Below, piece after piece: positions 38,136 to 46,582 of a stretch of DNA of 64,000 nt. The stretch covers positions 84,283 through 148,282 of the forward strand of contig NZ_FNUM01000002.1 in assembly GCF_900107995.1 (NCBI RefSeq), given 5' to 3'. This stretch comes from Alcanivorax sp. DSM 26293 (GTDB lineage Bacteria > Pseudomonadota > Gammaproteobacteria > Pseudomonadales > Alcanivoracaceae). The notes beneath the pieces were generated by a model that did not search any database, had not been told where the DNA came from, and saw nothing but the letters and a program-made list of their open reading frames with translations. Position 1 is the stretch's first letter; every line of letters starts with the position of its first letter. Position numbers and translations under genes: made by a program.

Positions 38136-39365
38136 TTATTTTTTTCGTACCCGATCAAGATAACGTGCAATCCGGCCGATGGAATCTTCCAGGTCGTCCA
38201 CCCGGGGCAGGAACACCACGCGGAAGTGATCCGGCTCCGGCCAGTTGAAGGCGGTGCCCTGGACAATCAGTACCTTCTCTTCGCGCAGCAGGTCCAGTGC
38301 AAAGGCTTCATCGTCTTCAAACGGGAAGACCTTCGGATCCAGCTTCGGGAACAGGTACAGGGCGGATTTGGGTTTTACGCAACTGACACCGGGAATCGAG
38401 TCGAGCATTTCCCAGGCCAGATCCCGCTGGCGTCCCAGTCGCCCGGTGGGGAGCACCAGATCGCCAATGCTTTGATAGCCGCCCAGGGCTGTCTGGATGG
38501 CATGCTGGCTGGGCACGTTGGCACACAGGCGCATGCTGGCGAGCATATCCAGGCCTTCGATATAGCTCTCTGCCCGGTGTTTGGCGCCTGAGATCACCAT
38601 CCAGCCGGCGCGGAAACCGGCGGCGCGATAATTCTTGGACAGGCCGTTGAAGGTGATAAAGAGAAGATCGTCGGCCATGGAGGCGATCGAGGTGTGCTCT
38701 TCGCCGTCGTAGAGAATTTTGTCGTAGATCTCGTCGGCAAACACGATCAGGTTGTTTTCCCGGGCAATCTGCAGCAGCTCTTGCAGCATGGCCGGTTCGT
38801 AGTTGGCGCCGGTGGGATTGTTCGGGTTGATGATCACCAGGGCCTTGGTGTTCTTGTTCACCTTGGCACGGATATCTTCCAGTGACGGTTGCCAGTCTTG
38901 CTGCTCATCACACAGATAGTGAACCGGGGTGCCACCGGACATGCGCACGGCCGCGGTCCAGAGTGGGTAGTCCGGTGCCGGCAACAACACTTCATCACCG
39001 CTGTTGAGCAGCGCCTGCATGGACATGACGATCAATTCGGAAACACCGTTGCCGATGATCACATCATCCACGGTGACGCCTTCGATGCCTTTGGTCTGGG
39101 TGTACTGCATCACCGCCTTGCGGGCCGGGAACAACCCTTTGGAGTGACAGTAGCCGGTGGATTCCGGCAGATTGCTGATCACGTCCTGAAGCAGCTCTTC
39201 CGGAGCCTCGAAGCCAAATGGGGCCGGGTTGCCGATGTTCAGTTTGATCACCCGGTGACCTTCGTCTTCCAGGCGATGGGCTTCACGCAGCACCGGGCCG
39301 CGGATGTCGTAACATACGCCGCGTAATTTGTCGGATTTGTTGACGTGGTATTGGTCGATGGTCAT
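38136..39365 (-). CDS. alaA: Alanine transaminase (glutamate-pyruvate aminotransferase), AlaA-like
   Basis: A class I/II PLP-dependent aminotransferase that makes alanine from pyruvate and glutamate. The 409-residue protein has INIGNPAPFGF-like LNIGNPAPFGFEAPEELL, the substrate segment PDYPLWTAAVRMSGG, NPNNPTGANYEPAMLQELL, VFADEIYDKILYDG and the PLP lysine in FNGLSKNYRAAGFRAGWM. These and the length match E. coli AlaA closely. Monocistronic, flanked by repeats downstream and by a divergent glycosylase-like gene upstream. Confidence 0.93.
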   Translation of the reverse strand: MTIDQYHVNKSDKLRGVCYDIRGPVLREAHRLEDEGHRVIKLNIGNPAPFGFEAPEELLQDVISNLPESTGYCHSKGLFPARKAVMQYTQTKGIEGVTVDDVIIGNGVSELIVMSMQALLNSGDEVLLPAPDYPLWTAAVRMSGGTPVHYLCDEQQDWQPSLEDIRAKVNKNTKALVIINPNNPTGANYEPAMLQELLQIARENNLIVFADEIYDKILYDGEEHTSIASMADDLLFITFNGLSKNYRAAGFRAGWMVISGAKHRAESYIEGLDMLASMRLCANVPSQHAIQTALGGYQSIGDLVLPTGRLGRQRDLAWEMLDSIPGVSCVKPKSALYLFPKLDPKVFPFEDDEAFALDLLREEKVLIVQGTAFNWPEPDHFRVVFLPRVDDLEDSIGRIARYLDRVRKK

Positions 39366-39449
39366 GCCGGTCCCGTTGAATTGGATAGAGCCAAGAGGCT
39401 GATTCTACAATGTCCCCAAATTACTGTATATCGAGTCACTACAAACGAT

Positions 39450-40136
39450 ATGGAACTGGAGCAGGCCGTGACCCCATTCAAGGATTTGCTGGCCCTGGCG
39501 GTAACCCGCAAGGGCTCCCTGAAAACCGTAAAAGGGCAGTTGCCGACCGTGGCAGATGCGGGCCTGCTGCGCAGCCGGGATGATGCCTTCTACCTGTCGG
39601 CGCTGACCCGCCGCATTTTCCGGGCCGGCCTCAAGCACTCTTTGGTGGACAACAAATGGCCGGCGTTCGAGGAGGCCTTTTTCGGCTTTGATCCGGAAAA
39701 ACAGGTGCTGATGCCCGACACCATGCTGGATGAGCGCATGCAGGACACGCGTCTGATCCGTCATTGGGGAAAAATGAAAGCCATCCGTCACAATGCCCAG
39801 CTGGTGCTGGACCTGGCGGAGGAGTACGGCAGCGTTGGCAACTGGCTGGCGGATTGGCCCGCCGATGACACCGTGGGCATGTGGCTGCTACTCAAAAAAC
39901 GCGGTAAACAGCTGGGGGGCAACTCCGGGGCGGCTTTTCTGCGCATGGTGGGGCGCGATACCTGGTATCCCACCGGGGATGTGATTGCCGCCCTCAAGGC
40001 CCAGAACATCATCGATAAACCGCCGGCCAGCCAGCGAGACCAACGAGCCGCCCAGGCGGCGTTCAATACCTGGCAGCAGGAAAGTGGCTGGCCCCAGGCG
40101 CATATCAGCAAGGTGCTGGCCTTTACCATCGGTTAA
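39450..40136 (+). CDS. DNA-3-methyladenine glycosylase I-like protein without cysteines
   Basis: A 228-residue protein resembling the Tag family, which removes 3-methyladenine from alkylated DNA. Family-like segments: FYLSALTRRIFRAGLKHSLVDNKWPAFEEAFFGFDP, RHWGKMKAIRHNAQLVLDL and NSGAAFLRMVGRDTWYPTGDVI. E. coli Tag holds a zinc ion with two cysteines and two histidines; this protein contains no cysteine at all, so the zinc snap is absent. It may be a divergent glycosylase branch. ATG 39450 is chosen because upstream codons overlap the alaA 5' end; the ribosome site is weak. Confidence 0.72.
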   Translation: MELEQAVTPFKDLLALAVTRKGSLKTVKGQLPTVADAGLLRSRDDAFYLSALTRRIFRAGLKHSLVDNKWPAFEEAFFGFDPEKQVLMPDTMLDERMQDTRLIRHWGKMKAIRHNAQLVLDLAEEYGSVGNWLADWPADDTVGMWLLLKKRGKQLGGNSGAAFLRMVGRDTWYPTGDVIAALKAQNIIDKPPASQRDQRAAQAAFNTWQQESGWPQAHISKVLAFTIG

Positions 40137-40177
40137 CAGGATTCCGGGGGAGTGGTGCGGTTGATGGCAGGGGGTAT

Positions 40178-40196
40178 TTAAATGATAATGCCTCTC
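40178..40196 (+). promoter_or_regulatory. Weak candidate Fur box upstream of the iron permease
   Basis: The core ATGATAAT (40182-40189) matches the centre of the 19-base Fur consensus GATAATGATAATCATTATC, with 12 of 19 positions matching overall. It lies 28 bases before the chosen ATG 40224 of an FTR1-type iron permease, so iron repression is plausible, but the match is modest. Confidence 0.3.
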
Positions 40197-40223
40197 CTTT
40201 TCATCGTGAACCCGGTTCATTTT

Positions 40224-42143
40224 ATGGTTTTTTTCCCCGCCAAAGTGCGTATTCCCGCGCTGCTCCTGTCCGTTCTGTTTCTTTGCCTGCCCGCCTATGC
40301 CAGCAACCAGACCGCCCTGGTGCAGTTGGTGGAATACGTGGGGGCGGATTACATCAATGCGGTGGTGGAAGGCGAAATTGTCAGCCCGGAAGAGTATGCC
40401 GAGATGGAGGAGTTCACGGCCCTGTTGGCGGAAGGCGTGGCGCAGCTGCCGGATGCGGATGGCAAGCAAGACCTGCAGAGACAGGCGGAAGCATTGCAAC
40501 AGGCGGTGACCGACAAGGCGGGAGAGCCCCGTATCAAGACGCTGGCCCAGTCCATTCGTGCCACCCTGGTTTCAGTTTACGGCATCCCGGTGTCGCCAAA
40601 AGCCGCGCCGGATCTGGATCGTGCTGCCACGTTGTATCAAACCCAGTGCGCCGCCTGCCATGGCCCGGAAGGTCGGGGAGATGGTCCCGCGGGTGCGGCA
40701 ATGGAGCCGGCGCCCACCGATTTTACCGACCTGGCTCGCTACAACGGTCGCTCACTGCTGGGGCTGCACACAACCATCACCCAGGGGGTAGATGGCACGG
40801 GTATGGCCGCCTACGGCGACACCCTCAGTGACGAGGATCGCTGGGCCCTGGCGTTCTACGTGGGGGCAAAAGCGGTCAGCGATGAGATGGCGGAAACCGG
40901 CAAAACCGCGTTCAACCGGATTCCCGGCATGAAGACCTCCCTCTCTCTGGATACGCTGGTAGCGCAGGCTCCGGAAGATGTGCTGAAAGAGCAGGGTGAG
41001 CAGGCCTATGCGGCGCTGGGCTATCTGCGTCGGCAGCCATCCGCGTTGTTCAATCAAAACCGCTTTATTGCCCTGAGTGATGTCCGTTTGAAAGAGGCCG
41101 GGCAGGCGTATGCGAACGGTGATCGTCAGCGGGCAAGGAGTGCGGCGTTGTCCGCCTATCTGGATGGGTTCGAGATGATCGAGCAGCAGTTGGCTGCGGT
41201 GGATGGCGACCTGATGCGCCGGGCCGAGACGGATTTCATGGCCGTGCGGGAAGCCATTGATCGCAACCAGGGGGCAGAGCGCGTCAGCGAGCGGGTGGCG
41301 ACAGCCCGTACCTCCCTGGCGGAGGCCGCGGAAGCGCTGTCCGGTGACGGCCTCAGTCCGGCAGCCACATTCTCCGCCAGCTTTTTTATTCTGTTCCGTG
41401 AAGGTCTGGAAGCCCTGTTGGTGGTGGCGGCTCTGCTCACGTTCACCCGCAAGGCCAATGCCACAAACGCCACCCGGCATATCCATCTTGGCTGGATGGC
41501 GGCGTTGCTCGCTGGCGGCCTCACCTGGTATGCGGCCAACTCCCTGATCACTTTCAGCGGTGCCTCCCGGGAAATGACCGAAGGGGTGGCCGGGGTGGTC
41601 GCGGCGTTGATCCTGTTTTACGTGGGTTTCTGGATGCACAGCAACAGCAATAGCCAGAAATGGCTGGGCTACATCCGCAACAAGGTGGACGATGCCCTGG
41701 GCAGAGGAACCGTCTGGGTGTTGACGTTCGTTGCCTTTATTTCGGTGTATCGGGAAATCTTCGAGACCATCCTGTTTTACCAGGCCCTGTGGAGTCAGGT
41801 GACCTCGGCCACCCAGGCCTTTCTCTTTTACGGTATCGCGGCGGCGGTGGCATCTCTGGCAGTGGTCTGCGTCCTGTTCTTCCGTGTTGGCATGAGGTTG
41901 CCACTGAGCCTGTTCTTCCGGGTGACCAGTCTGGTGTTGCTGGTGCTCTCGGTGGTGCTGCTGGGTCGAGGTATTGCTGCCCTCCAGGAAGCCGGTGTAT
42001 TGAGTGCCTACTACCTGGGTGTCCCCACCATCGAGTGGCTGGGATTCTTCCCCACCGTGCAGGGTGTCGCGGCTCAGGTGCTTGCGGTACTGCTCGGTGT
42101 GGTGTTGTGGTTGCGAGGCAACCACCGGCAGGAAGGACGATAG
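40224..42143 (+). CDS. Cytochrome c-FTR1 family iron permease
   Basis: A 639-residue fusion: signal peptide (KVRIPALLLSVLFLCLPAYA), periplasmic helical region, a c-type cytochrome domain with CAACHGPEGRGDGPAG and a downstream methionine (VDGTGMAAYGD), another helical linker, and a C-terminal FTR1-type permease of about seven membrane segments. The iron-transport motifs are FREGLEALLVVAAL and, in a later helix, YREIFETILFYQAL. FTR1 proteins import ferric iron coupled to oxidation of ferrous iron; here the haem domain probably serves the redox step. ATG 40224 gives a clean signal peptide; ATG 40182 is also in frame and overlaps a Fur-like site. Confidence 0.88.
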   Translation: MVFFPAKVRIPALLLSVLFLCLPAYASNQTALVQLVEYVGADYINAVVEGEIVSPEEYAEMEEFTALLAEGVAQLPDADGKQDLQRQAEALQQAVTDKAGEPRIKTLAQSIRATLVSVYGIPVSPKAAPDLDRAATLYQTQCAACHGPEGRGDGPAGAAMEPAPTDFTDLARYNGRSLLGLHTTITQGVDGTGMAAYGDTLSDEDRWALAFYVGAKAVSDEMAETGKTAFNRIPGMKTSLSLDTLVAQAPEDVLKEQGEQAYAALGYLRRQPSALFNQNRFIALSDVRLKEAGQAYANGDRQRARSAALSAYLDGFEMIEQQLAAVDGDLMRRAETDFMAVREAIDRNQGAERVSERVATARTSLAEAAEALSGDGLSPAATFSASFFILFREGLEALLVVAALLTFTRKANATNATRHIHLGWMAALLAGGLTWYAANSLITFSGASREMTEGVAGVVAALILFYVGFWMHSNSNSQKWLGYIRNKVDDALGRGTVWVLTFVAFISVYREIFETILFYQALWSQVTSATQAFLFYGIAAAVASLAVVCVLFFRVGMRLPLSLFFRVTSLVLLVLSVVLLGRGIAALQEAGVLSAYYLGVPTIEWLGFFPTVQGVAAQVLAVLLGVVLWLRGNHRQEGR

Positions 42144-42282
42144 ACAAGCTGGCAGGGGTGCCACATCCGCCGTAATCAGGAATAATTGCCCCCAGTCCAT
42201 TCAGGAGCGCCAGGTTTGGCGTTCCCGAGATTTTTTCTGTCGCATGAGCCCCTGGCCATGTGCTCTGTCAATCGGCTTTCCC

Positions 42283-43182
42283 ATGTCACAACCTGCGATC
42301 AGTTTTCTTGGTGTTGGCCTGATGGGGGCGCCCATGGTGGCGTGCCTGTTGGAAGCCGGCTTTTCCCTGACACTCTGGAACCGGACACCCGCAAAAGCGC
42401 AGGCGTTCTCCGGTCGTGCGCGCCTCGCGTCGAGCCCGGCGGAAGCCGTCGCCGGCGCGGATGTGGTCATTACCATGCTCGAAAGTGGCCAGGTGGTGGA
42501 TCAGGTGCTTTACCAGAGTGGCGCAATTCGTCAGCTTCGGCAGGGCGCGCTGGTGATTGACATGAGCTCAATCGAACCGGGGCTGGCCCGGGGCCATGGG
42601 GCCCAGGTGGAAGCACTGGGTGGTGGGTACCTGGATGCTCCGGTGTCCGGCGGCACCCGGGGGGCACAGGCGGGTACGCTGTCGATCATGGTGGGGGGGA
42701 GTGACGAGACCTTTGTGCGGGCGGCGGCGGTCTTTCAGCCTTTGGGGACAGTGACCCATATCGGCCCCGTGGGCAGCGGCCAACTGGCCAAACTGGCCAA
42801 TCAGGCCATCGTTGGCATCACGATCGGGGCGGTTTCCGAAGCCCTGTTGCTGGCGGCGAAAGGTGGAGCAAGACCGGAAAAAGTCCGTGAGGCCCTGCTG
42901 GGTGGTTTTGCCGGCAGCAAGATTCTGGAACAGCATGGCGAGCGCATGCTGCAGCGTGATTTTGCCCCCGGGGCACCGGCCCGGATTCAGCTCAAGGACC
43001 TGCGCATGATCCTTGATGAGGCGCGCAGTGAGGGACTTACCTTGCCGCTCAGCCAGCGTGTGTTCGAGCAGTACCGGGCCCTGCTGGCCAGCGGCAATGG
43101 CGAAGTGGACCATAGCGGCCTGTTGCTGGAACTGGAGCGGCTCAATGGCGTCCGACTTGGCAGCGCTGACGAGGAAAGCTGA
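42283..43182 (+). CDS. NAD(P)-dependent oxidoreductase, tartronate semialdehyde reductase / 3-hydroxyisobutyrate dehydrogenase family
   Basis: A 299-residue beta-hydroxyacid dehydrogenase. N-terminal dinucleotide motif FLGVGLMGAPMVACLLEAGF, substrate motif DAPVSGGTRGAQAGTLSIMVGG, catalytic lysine in GSGQLAKLANQAIVG, and the cofactor-closing KDLRMILDEA. This family includes tartronate semialdehyde reductase (GarR/GlxR) and 3-hydroxyisobutyrate dehydrogenase (MmsB). The downstream overlapping hydroxypyruvate isomerase gene (TGATG) favours tartronate semialdehyde reductase; sequence alone does not decide. ATG 42283 is the family start; ATG 42244 is possible. Confidence 0.88.
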   Translation: MSQPAISFLGVGLMGAPMVACLLEAGFSLTLWNRTPAKAQAFSGRARLASSPAEAVAGADVVITMLESGQVVDQVLYQSGAIRQLRQGALVIDMSSIEPGLARGHGAQVEALGGGYLDAPVSGGTRGAQAGTLSIMVGGSDETFVRAAAVFQPLGTVTHIGPVGSGQLAKLANQAIVGITIGAVSEALLLAAKGGARPEKVREALLGGFAGSKILEQHGERMLQRDFAPGAPARIQLKDLRMILDEARSEGLTLPLSQRVFEQYRALLASGNGEVDHSGLLLELERLNGVRLGSADEES

Positions 43183-43964
43183 TGCCAAGATTTGCTGCCA
43201 ACCTGTCCCTGTTATTCACTGAGCTGCCGTTTCTGGATCGCTTTGCTGCCGCCGCAGAAGCGGGGTTTCAGGGGGTAGAGTTCCTGTTTCCCTATGACTG
43301 GCCGGCTGACACCCTGGCAGCAAGGTTGAAGGCGCACTCTCTTACCCAGGTACTGTTCAACCTGCCGCCGGGAGACTGGCAGGCCGGTGAGCGAGGCATT
43401 GCCTGCCTGCCAGACCGGGTGGAGGAATTTCGAGAAGGCGTCATTCAGGCTCTGGAATACGCGCAGGCACTGGATTGCCAGCGGATTAATTGCCTGGCCG
43501 GAATTCGACCTGCCTCCCTGCCTGATGAGGTGGCGTTTCAGACCCTGGTCGATAACCTGCGTTTTGCCGCTGATCTTTTGGCAGCCCAGGGGCGCATCCT
43601 GACCGTGGAAGCGATCAATTCGAAAGTGGATATGCCCGGATTCTTTCTGGATACTTCCCTGAAAGCCATGGCGGCCATCAACGAAGCAGGGCGGGACAAT
43701 ATCTGTTTGCAGTTCGATCTGTACCACATGCAAATCATGGAGGGTGACCTGTGCCGTTCCCTTTCACGACTTTGTCCCCATATAGGACATATTCAGTTCG
43801 CCGACAATCCGGGACGTCATGAACCGGGAACCGGCGAAATTCATTTTGATACGGTGTTTGCCCATCTTGATGGCCTCGATTATCAGGGCTGGGTCAGTGC
43901 GGAATATCGCCCGCAACGGGACACCAAGACCAGCCTGGGCTGGTTCAGACCACGGATTGACTGA
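43182..43964 (+). CDS. hyi: Hydroxypyruvate isomerase
   Basis: A 260-residue TIM-barrel of the xylose-isomerase-like superfamily, interconverting hydroxypyruvate and tartronate semialdehyde. Typical segments: ANLSLLFTELPFLDRFAAAAEAGFQGVEFLFPYDW, NLPPGDW-AGERGIACLP, LTVEAINSKVDMPGFFL (metal-binding Glu) and GHIQFADNPGRHEPGTGEI. The start overlaps the stop of the reductase gene by one base, so the two act together: hydroxypyruvate to tartronate semialdehyde to glycerate. Glyoxylate carboligase, often the third member, is not in this window. Confidence 0.93.
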   Translation: MPRFAANLSLLFTELPFLDRFAAAAEAGFQGVEFLFPYDWPADTLAARLKAHSLTQVLFNLPPGDWQAGERGIACLPDRVEEFREGVIQALEYAQALDCQRINCLAGIRPASLPDEVAFQTLVDNLRFAADLLAAQGRILTVEAINSKVDMPGFFLDTSLKAMAAINEAGRDNICLQFDLYHMQIMEGDLCRSLSRLCPHIGHIQFADNPGRHEPGTGEIHFDTVFAHLDGLDYQGWVSAEYRPQRDTKTSLGWFRPRID

Positions 43965-43967
43965 TTC

Positions 43968-44786
43968 ATGATGCAACTTAACTGGGGCGGCAAGATTATT
44001 CTCGGTCTGCTCGGGATGCTGGTGGGTGGTCCCATCGGCCTGGGCATCGGCCTGTTTGTTGGCCACATGCTCGACAAGGGCGCGGCCCAGGTGCAAAACG
44101 TTCGCCCGCAGCAGGCACAAGTCCAGAAAGCCCTTTTTGATACGGTGTTTTCCATCATGGGACATCTGGCCAAGGCGGATGGCCGGGTCAGCGAGGATGA
44201 AATCGCCCAGGCCCGGGCGGTGATGGACCGCATGCAGCTCAATGAGGAACAGCGCCGCGAAGCCATCGCCCTGTTCAATCGTGGCAAGGAGGCGGATTTC
44301 CCGCTGGACGCCACCGTGGCTGACTTCGCCAACACCGTAAAACACCGCAAGCAGCTTATCCTGGTGCTGCTGGAGATACTGTTGCAGGTGGCGCTGGCAG
44401 ACGGACAGATTGATCAGGCGGAAGAGGCGATACTGGTGCGGGTGGCTGAGGGGCTGGGAGTGCCGCGTGCCCAGTTCCAGCAGATTCTCAATATGCTGCT
44501 GGCCCAGGCCCAGTTTTCCGGCGCTGGCCGCGCCCATCGGGGCGGGCAGGGCGCTGCGGGACCCTCACGGCCCTCGCTGGGGCAGGCTTACCAGGTACTG
44601 GGAGTGACCGAGTCGGCGTCCAATCAGGAGATCAAAAAGGCCTATCGCAAGCTGATGAGTGAGCATCATCCGGACAAGCTGGCAGCCAAAGGGGTGCCGG
44701 AAGAGATGATCCGCATGGCCACGGACAAGACAGCGGAAATCAGCAAGGCCTACGACATGATCAAGGATAGCCGCGGTTTTAAATAG
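43968..44786 (+). CDS. djlA: DnaJ-like membrane co-chaperone DjlA
   Basis: A type III J-domain protein: an N-terminal Gly-rich membrane segment (IILGLLGMLVGGPIGLGIGL) that anchors it in the inner membrane, a central TerB-like helical domain (about residues 50-180), a short Gly-rich linker, and a C-terminal J domain with the DnaK-contacting HPD in SEHHPDKLAA (about residues 205-272). It stimulates DnaK ATPase and influences envelope stress signalling in E. coli. It starts three bases after hyi; functional linkage is not obvious. 272 residues, normal length. Confidence 0.94.
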   Translation: MMQLNWGGKIILGLLGMLVGGPIGLGIGLFVGHMLDKGAAQVQNVRPQQAQVQKALFDTVFSIMGHLAKADGRVSEDEIAQARAVMDRMQLNEEQRREAIALFNRGKEADFPLDATVADFANTVKHRKQLILVLLEILLQVALADGQIDQAEEAILVRVAEGLGVPRAQFQQILNMLLAQAQFSGAGRAHRGGQGAAGPSRPSLGQAYQVLGVTESASNQEIKKAYRKLMSEHHPDKLAAKGVPEEMIRMATDKTAEISKAYDMIKDSRGFK

Positions 44787-44814
44787 GCGGCCCACAACAC
44801 GCAAGACGCCCACG

Positions 44815-44892
44815 GTTGGAGCTTTGCTTGCAAAGCGAATGTTCCAGCAACGACGTTGCTTTCATCCTTCGCTTTGCAAGCAAAGCTCCAAC
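44815..44892. repeat. Palindrome with 25-base arms that are themselves palindromic
   Basis: Arms 44815-44839 and 44868-44892 are exact reverse complements. Each contains GCTTTGCTTGCAAAGC, which can fold by itself, and the spacer holds GCAACGACGTTGC (44847-44859), a third small hairpin. One long stem or three short hairpins are possible. It lies between convergent djlA and the MpaB-like gene. Single copy in the window. Confidence 0.85.
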
Positions 44893-44931
44893 GGTTATCC
44901 GCCGCCTGCAGCGTGAAGCCTGTTGCGTCTC

Positions 44932-45876
44932 TCAATAACTCACGCTGGGTAACCGATCCACTTTCGGGATCGACCAGCCGCTGTTCACCAGATCGCTTTC
45001 TCCTGTCCACCATCGGTTGAGCAGCCGGGTGGCGAGGTCAGCACGGGCCCGACCGCCAAGGCGCTGGCTGGCCTCGTGATAGGCGGGCTGGTAGCGCAGT
45101 CGCGGTGGCAAACGGCGGGTAATATCCATCAATTTTTTCAGGTGTTTCTGGTAGGCGCGATGGCTGTCCAGCCCGGTTTGCGGCAGGCGGAATGTCTGCC
45201 TCAGAAACTCGGGAATCTGGAACGATGCCAGCGGCAGATACTGGCCGTAGGGCAGACGGCCCGGGTAGCCCTGTTCACGGATCAGATCATGGCCAAGTTG
45301 ACGGCGCCGGTCACTGACCGGCCCGGAATGGTTGAGACGCCGCTGCCACCAGCGGCGATATGCGTGCCAGTCCGCAGGGCGCCGGTTTTCAGGAATCCCC
45401 ATGACCTGGGCCAGTAGCATGGTTTCCTCGAACAGCCGTTCCTGATGAGCGGAATTCAGCGGCTCAATCACTTCCTGATAGACCAGCAGACAGGAATCCA
45501 TCCACGCCGACAGGGCATACAGCAGGGTTTCGCTGTCTTCCACATCAAACAAGGTTTTGCGCCGCATGCGGGGGCTGTCCAGTGCCAGTAAGGCCTGGTC
45601 CAGATTGCCAAACACCAACCTCAGCATGAAGACCTGGGTATGCTGAATCCGCTGTACCAGATCGTGGGGGTTGGCCAGTAACTGGGACAGCCGGCTGTCC
45701 GCCAGGGCCAGCAAGGCCACCCGACCCTGGGCTAGTGAAGTGAGGTTTTCGCGCATCAGTTGCCAGCAGATAGAGCCGGGGCCAAACAGACCCGCATCGG
45801 GATGCTGGCACTGTTCGCTAGCCTGGATCAGGCCTTCCTGGAAATGGTCGCGGGTCAGTAATTGCGGTAACGCCAT
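44932..45876 (-). CDS. MpaB/DUF2236-family oxygenase-like protein
   Basis: A 314-residue all-helical protein with DAGLFGPGSICWQLMREN near the N-terminus, a hallmark of DUF2236 (relatives include MpaB and the latex-clearing protein Lcp, a b-type haem dioxygenase). Further conserved-looking segments are LALDSPRMRRKTLFDVEDSE and WHAYRRWWQRRLNHSG. No signal peptide seen. Haem binding and substrate are unproven; many marine hydrocarbon users carry several paralogues. ATG 45876 lies seven bases after AAAGGAGG; a GTG two codons earlier is too close to the ribosome site. Confidence 0.82.
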   Translation of the reverse strand: MALPQLLTRDHFQEGLIQASEQCQHPDAGLFGPGSICWQLMRENLTSLAQGRVALLALADSRLSQLLANPHDLVQRIQHTQVFMLRLVFGNLDQALLALDSPRMRRKTLFDVEDSETLLYALSAWMDSCLLVYQEVIEPLNSAHQERLFEETMLLAQVMGIPENRRPADWHAYRRWWQRRLNHSGPVSDRRRQLGHDLIREQGYPGRLPYGQYLPLASFQIPEFLRQTFRLPQTGLDSHRAYQKHLKKLMDITRRLPPRLRYQPAYHEASQRLGGRARADLATRLLNRWWTGESDLVNSGWSIPKVDRLPSVSY

Positions 45877-46233
45877 GTGCACGCCTCCTTTGTGCAGTGT
45901 GGGTTCCCACTACCACCGAACTGCCGGTGACAACGTAGTGTCTTGGAGATCCTCTGCGTCACGCCTTTGGCCTGAAGTCCTGGCAGGATCTGGAGGCGCT
46001 GCTGCTGTGTTTTGTCGTCACGGGCAGAGCCGTTTTCCTTCGCTGGCGACCAAACCGGGCAGATGAGGGCGGACTCAGAGGCTCCTTTTCATCTTACGAG
46101 CCTGTCTGATTGAATCTAATCGGGAAATGTGGTGATTTAATGATGTATGGGAACAGTGGCGCAGTTTTTTGTGTCAGAGGGTTAGAGGTGTTCCTACCGG
46201 GTTACTCAACGTTACGGCAAAGGAGTCAGTTCC
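45877..46233. other. Divergent intergenic region, no gene found
   Basis: About 357 bases between the MpaB-like gene (-) and the YdcH-like gene (+). No convincing gene. It should hold both promoters; no clear -35/-10 pair was found. A good ribosome site, AAAGGAG, precedes ATG 46234. Confidence 0.4.
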
Positions 46234-46479
46234 ATGCTGGGAGAGAATCACAGTATCCATCACGAATTTCCGGATCAGCGCCAGAAGATTGATGAACTGG
46301 TGAGCAATGATCCCGCTTTTCGTGCGTTGGTGGCAGATCATGACAAACTGGATAAACAGATTCGGGGTCTGGAAATGCGTGAAAGCCCCATTGCCGACTT
46401 GGACATGGAACGCTTGAAGCGGGAAAGAATTCGATTGAAGGATGAGGTGTACCATCGTCTCAATAATGGCGCGGGTTAA
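46234..46479 (+). CDS. YdcH/DUF465-family small protein
   Basis: An 81-residue, highly charged, predicted helical-hairpin protein: HHEFPDQRQKIDELVSNDP, FRALVADHDKLDKQIRGLE and LKRERIRLKDEVYHRLNN are characteristic of DUF465 (YdcH). Function in E. coli is not established. Strong ribosome site (AAAGGAG, nine bases before ATG). Transcribed alone; convergent to the Omp85-like gene, with a heptad-repeat element between them. Confidence 0.9.
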   Translation: MLGENHSIHHEFPDQRQKIDELVSNDPAFRALVADHDKLDKQIRGLEMRESPIADLDMERLKRERIRLKDEVYHRLNNGAG

Positions 46480-46510
46480 TCTGAATATGTTACGGATTGG
46501 ATAAAGTCAC

Positions 46511-46582
46511 TCGTTGCGAGTCACGAGGTACGAGTTCCGAAAAATACGGCTTTCGCTCCTCGTAACTCGCTTCTCGCAACCT
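46511..46582. repeat. Heptad-repeat inverted element, family B (copy 2)
   Basis: Left arm: GTTGCGA, GTCACGA, GGTACGA, GTTCCGA in 7-base steps. Right arm on the minus strand: GTTGCGA, GAAGCGA, GTTACGA, GGAGCGA. The unit G-N-N-N-C-G-A is the same as at 4996 and 38064. The right arm reaches the stop codon of the Omp85-like gene (46581-46583). Confidence 0.8.

Noticed and set aside
40752-42200. A 482-codon minus-strand frame opposite the iron permease.
   Set aside because: The plus strand encodes CAACH and REGLE motifs and membrane helices; the antisense product is His/Gln-rich without structure.
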